Source of the DNA: Tanypteryx hageni
Lineage: Eukaryota; Arthropoda; Insecta; Odonata; Petaluridae
Direction of reading: 5' to 3'
Assembly: GCA_028673005.1 (NCBI GenBank)
Contig: CM054115.1
Span: forward strand, 2,728,001-2,792,000
DNA: 64,000 nucleotides
In this document: positions 63,361 through 64,000 of the stretch, piece after piece
How the letters are laid out: each line of letters opens with the position of its first letter
Numbering within the stretch: the first letter of the stretch is position 1
The notes under the pieces: model-generated
Told to the model about the DNA's origin: nothing
What the model saw: only the letters and a program-made list of their open reading frames with translations
The model's database searches: none
Made by a program: the position numbers and the translations under genes

Positions 63361-64000
63361 ATGGTAATGGGGGAAGCGATAGAATGAGGAACGATAGCAG
63401 AGGAGGCGATAGAGGGAGGAACGAACGAGGTGGAGGCGATAGACGGAGGAACGATAGAGGTGGAGGCTATGGAGTGGAGAATGGTAGTGGGGGAAGAGAT
63501 AGAGGGAGGAACGATAGTAGAGGAGGCGATAGATGGAGGAACGATCGAGGTGGAGGCGATAGACGGAGGAACGATAGAGTTGGAGGCTATAGAGTGGAGA
63601 ATGGTAGTGGGGGAAGCGATAGAGGCAGGAACGATAGAGGTGGAGGCTATAGAGTAGAGAATGGTAGTGGAGGAAGAGATAGAGGGAGGAACGATAGTAG
63701 AGGAGGCGATAGAGGGAGGAACGATCGAGGTGGAGGCGATAGACCGAGGAACGATAGAGTTGGAGGCTATAGAGTGGAAAATGGTAGTGGGGGAAGCGAT
63801 AGAGGGAGGAACGATAGTAGAGGATGCGATAGAGTGAGGAACGATCGAGGTGGAGGCGATAGACGGAGGAACGATAGAGGTGGAGGCTATAGAGTGGAAA
63901 ATGGTAGTGGGGGAAGAGATAGAGGTATGAACGATAGTAGAGGAGGCGATAGAGGGAGGAACGATCGAGGTGGAGGCGATAGACGGAGGAAAGATAGAGG
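63361..64000 (+). repeat. Block repeating 61,140-61,779 at the right edge
   Basis: After a junction near 63360 the sequence returns to that at 61140, at a constant offset of 2,221, including GATAGCAGAGG (near 63397), the 60-base monomer with GAGGCAGG (near 63622) and GACCGAGG (near 63743). The array continues past the window edge. Confidence 0.85.

Larger units (their letters stand above)
1..64000. repeat. Hierarchical satellite array, 120-bp monomer
   Basis: The window is filled end to end by a 120-base monomer, about 530 copies, with no intervening unique DNA. In the first copy the monomer phase starts at position 9. It consists of eight 15-base subunits: odd ones resemble GCGATAGAGGGAGGA, even ones ACGATAGAGGTGGAG, and all eight share a CGATAGAGG-like core. 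The seventh starts GCTATAG and the eighth (about ATGGTAGTGGGGGAA) is the most diverged. Length variants differ mostly by whole 30-base units: 90 bases near 896, 1820 and 4030, and 60 bases near 3006. There are also 119- and 121-base forms caused by single-base indels. The + strand is strongly purine-rich. A satellite or minisatellite identity is certain from the sequence; chromosomal location, taxon and any function are not visible. Confidence 0.98.

Noticed and set aside
1..64000. CRISPR array
   Set aside because: The 30-base units are contiguous and all related to each other; there are no unique spacers, leader or cas genes.
1..64000. Transposon or retroelement
   Set aside because: No terminal inverted repeats, long terminal repeats, target-site duplications or recognisable transposase or reverse transcriptase reading frame occur. 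All orientation is direct.
1..64000. rRNA or tRNA gene array
   Set aside because: The 120-base period recalls 5S rRNA size, but the sequence is a purine-rich 15-base quasi-repeat with no complementary stems or internal promoter boxes.
1..64000. Telomeric repeat
   Set aside because: The 15-base unit is not a TTAGGG-like motif, and GTTTAGGGGG occurs only as a variant of the eighth subunit, about once every several monomers.
1..64000. Giant bacterial repeat protein gene
   Set aside because: No frame is continuous for more than 2.5 kb, stops and frameshifts recur in all copies, and no ribosome-binding site stands out from the repeat's own GGAGG content.
1..64000. G-quadruplex locus
   Set aside because: Only one G5 run occurs per monomer, the other runs are two or three G, and spacing between long runs is about 120 bases. 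Strong quadruplexes are not evident, and two-tier forms remain speculative.

Overview
The whole 64,000-base window is one uninterrupted tandem-repeat (satellite) array. I found no unique sequence, gene with intact flanks, RNA gene, mobile element, CRISPR array or origin. The repeat has four levels. (1) A 15-base quasi-repeat alternates between an odd form (about GCGATAGAGGGAGGA) and an even form (about ACGATAGAGGTGGAG). (2) Two of these make a 30-base unit. (3) Four 30-base units make a 120-base monomer, about 530 of which fill the window, with 60-, 90-, 119- and 121-base variants. (4) Monomers are grouped into higher-order repeats (HORs) with spacings of about 480, 1,561, 3,301/3,332, 4,295/4,354, 6,816/6,936 and 8,071/8,191 bases, plus near-identical copies 15.5 to 34.4 kb apart.

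Organism: tens of kilobases of pure hierarchical satellite with HORs suggest a eukaryotic chromosome (heterochromatic, pericentromeric, subtelomeric or other). The sequence does not identify the taxon. A hand count of one common monomer gives 53 G, 41 A, 17 T and 9 C: about 52% G+C, about 78% purine on the + strand, and 8 of 9 cytosines in CpG.

Layout: 1-421 is the tail of a HOR. From 422 a 4.3-kb HOR runs in tandem (422, 4776, 9071). 12222-15522 holds 1,561-base 13-monomer modules. 15523-18974 returns to the sequence seen at 1-3,230. 18975-23400 holds a 480-base local duplication and a distinctive module near 21.2 kb. 23401-29540 repeats 7.7-13.95 kb, and its last 3,332 bases are duplicated at 29541-32872. 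32873-38462 repeats 12.1-15.9 kb. 38463-52229 is a 6.9-kb tandem duplication. An overlapping 8.1-kb tandem duplication (about 47.9-55.95 kb and 55.96-63.36 kb) reaches nearly to the window end.

Coding: every repeat period is a multiple of three, so two frames on each strand stay open for long distances (up to 830 codons on the - strand). Single-base indels switch these frames between unrelated peptides, many starts are GTG or TTG, and no promoter, terminator, splice or polyadenylation context is visible. I therefore annotate the open frames as by-products of the repeat and call no gene. Block boundaries were set by comparing offsets by eye and should be read as accurate to a few tens of bases.
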